A model generated the notes under the pieces. It ran no database searches. It worked only from the letters and a program-made list of their open reading frames with translations, and was not told where the DNA came from. Shown in pieces: positions 4,488 to 5,559 of a stretch of 5,559 bases of DNA. Origin of the DNA: Bacteroidales bacterium (lineage in GTDB: Bacteria > Bacteroidota > Bacteroidia > Bacteroidales > B39-G9); NCBI GenBank assembly GCA_023145555.1, contig JAGLDO010000217.1, forward strand, positions 1 through 5,559. The letters are read 5' to 3'. How positions within the stretch are numbered: the stretch's first letter is position 1; each line of letters starts with the position of its first letter. The position numbers and the translations under genes are program-made.

Positions 4488-5559
4488 ATGGCTTTTATAA
4501 CATTAGATTTAAAAAAATTAAAATCAAACTTTAATTATCTTAAGACTCTATTTAAAAAGAATGACATAGAATGGTCTATTGTATCAAAAATGTTAAGTGG
4601 GAATAAAAAATATTTAACGGAATTGTTAAAATTTGACATAAATCAAATATGCGACTCTCGTGTGTCAAACTTGAAAGAGATTAAATTAATTAATCCGAAA
4701 ATTGAAACAATCTATATTAAACCACCTGCAAAACGCTCAATATCAAGTGTTGTAAAATATGCAGATATCAGTATGAACACTCAAATTGAAACTATTAAAC
4801 TTTTATCGAAAGAAGCCAAAAAACAAAATAAAACTCACAAAATCATAATAATGATTGAGTTGGGAGAACTTCGAGAAGGTGTGTTAGGTGTAGACTTCAT
4901 AGATTTCTATGAAAAAATTTTTAAATTAGAAAACATTAAAGTTGTAGGAATTGGTGCGAACTTATCTTGTTTGTATGGCGTTTTGCCAAATCACGATAAA
5001 TTAATTCAGTTAAGTTTATATGAACAGTTAATTGAAGCAAAATTTAACAAGCAAATTCCATATGTTTCCGGTGGTTCTTCCGTAACAATACCTTTGATTT
5101 TTCAAAATCTTTTACCAAAAGGTATTAATCATTTTAGAGTAGGTGAAACATTATTCCTTGGAACAGATGTTTATAATAATACAAAATTCAAAAAAATGCA
5201 CTCTGATGTATTTAGTCTGTATTCTGAAATAATCGAATTAATTGAAAAACGAATTGTTCCTATGGGTGAGTTTGGAACAAATGTGGAAGGAGAAAGCTAT
5301 GAATTTGACCAAACTGATATTGGAGAAACATCATACCGAGCAATTATTGATTTAGGTCTTCTTGACGTAGAACCAGACCATCTTGAATTAATTGATAAAA
5401 GTTTAAAATTTGCCGGTGCAAGTTCCGATATGATTGTAGTTGACCTTGGTAAAAATAAAAAGAATTATAAAGTAGGAGACTTGGTTGAATTTGAGTTAGA
5501 TTATATGGGAATGCTTAGAATAATGAACTCGAAATATATTGAAAAAAAAGTAAAAAACG
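4488..5559 (+). CDS. Ornithine/alanine racemase family PLP-dependent enzyme (3' end cut by window)
   Basis: An open frame starts at ATG 4488 and runs to the window end without a stop (357 complete codons). It encodes a PLP-dependent racemase of the Ala_racemase_N fold, in the Orr/YhfX-type group rather than classic Alr. Visible landmarks are the PLP lysine in VSKMLSGN (Lys34), CDSRVSNLKEI (55-65), MIELGELREGV (122-132), GIGANLSC (154-161), VSGGSS (193-198), FRVGETLFLGTD (216-227) and IGETSYRAIIDLG (278-290). The tail FELDYMGMLRIMNSKY (335-350) resembles the usual family C-terminus, so probably only a few residues are missing. Members include clostridial ornithine racemase, which makes D-ornithine for ornithine fermentation, but substrate cannot be assigned here. 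The gene begins 4 bases after the alanine racemase stop with no Shine-Dalgarno site, so translation is probably coupled. It shares the N-terminal TxxLxxLKSN-type opening with its neighbour, as expected for distant paralogues. Confidence 0.9.
   Translation, partial: MAFITLDLKKLKSNFNYLKTLFKKNDIEWSIVSKMLSGNKKYLTELLKFDINQICDSRVSNLKEIKLINPKIETIYIKPPAKRSISSVVKYADISMNTQIETIKLLSKEAKKQNKTHKIIIMIELGELREGVLGVDFIDFYEKIFKLENIKVVGIGANLSCLYGVLPNHDKLIQLSLYEQLIEAKFNKQIPYVSGGSSVTIPLIFQNLLPKGINHFRVGETLFLGTDVYNNTKFKKMHSDVFSLYSEIIELIEKRIVPMGEFGTNVEGESYEFDQTDIGETSYRAIIDLGLLDVEPDHLELIDKSLKFAGASSDMIVVDLGKNKKNYKVGDLVEFELDYMGMLRIMNSKYIEKKVKN

Noticed and set aside
1..5559. CRISPR array, tRNA or rRNA genes, transposase genes
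   Set aside because: No regularly spaced repeats, no tRNA cloverleaf or rRNA-like sequence, and no transposase-like protein were seen on either strand.

Overview
The window is AT-rich (roughly 30% G+C by eye) and all supported genes lie on the + strand. It most likely comes from a Bacteroidota bacterium, perhaps an anaerobic or marine relative of the Bacteroidales/Marinilabiliales. The basis is the AT-rich codon use, mostly weak or absent Shine-Dalgarno sites with A-rich leaders, an ECF sigma gene followed by a small membrane protein with a PSxDFTxxFM motif, and recognisable Bacteroidota-type versions of the GNAT and racemase genes. This is inference from pattern recognition, not from a search.

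Region 1 (23-1014) holds a two-gene unit: an ECF-type RNA polymerase sigma factor and, 32 bases later, a small protein with two predicted membrane segments. The second gene sits where an anti-sigma factor is usually found, but it has no recognised anti-sigma motif.

Region 2 (1015-1648) has no gene. Its most striking content is an elaborately self-complementary block at 1066-1330. A 22-pair outer stem, extended by a second short helix, encloses two long side-by-side hairpins, giving a three-way-junction layout. Most of its transition-type mismatches would be G.U pairs if the minus strand were the RNA. It could be a structured RNA, or a small non-autonomous palindromic mobile element. Further on (1531-1558) there is a tandem TTGACGG motif next to a perfect 10-base palindrome, then a weak promoter candidate.

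Region 3 (1649-5559) looks like an amino-acid metabolism locus. It has a GNAT acetyltransferase, an M20D-type metallo-amidohydrolase (N-acyl amino acid hydrolase type), a fold-type III alanine racemase, and a second PLP-dependent racemase of the ornithine/alanine racemase (Orr/YhfX) family that runs off the window end. The last three are tightly packed: a TAATG overlap joins hydrolase and alanine racemase, and 4 bases separate the two racemases. They are therefore almost certainly co-transcribed and probably translationally coupled. A plausible joint role is release of a free amino acid from an N-acyl derivative followed by interconversion of its L and D forms, for example feeding D-ornithine or D-alanine metabolism. 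The true substrate cannot be read from the sequence; the genes just beyond 5559 would be the most informative context.
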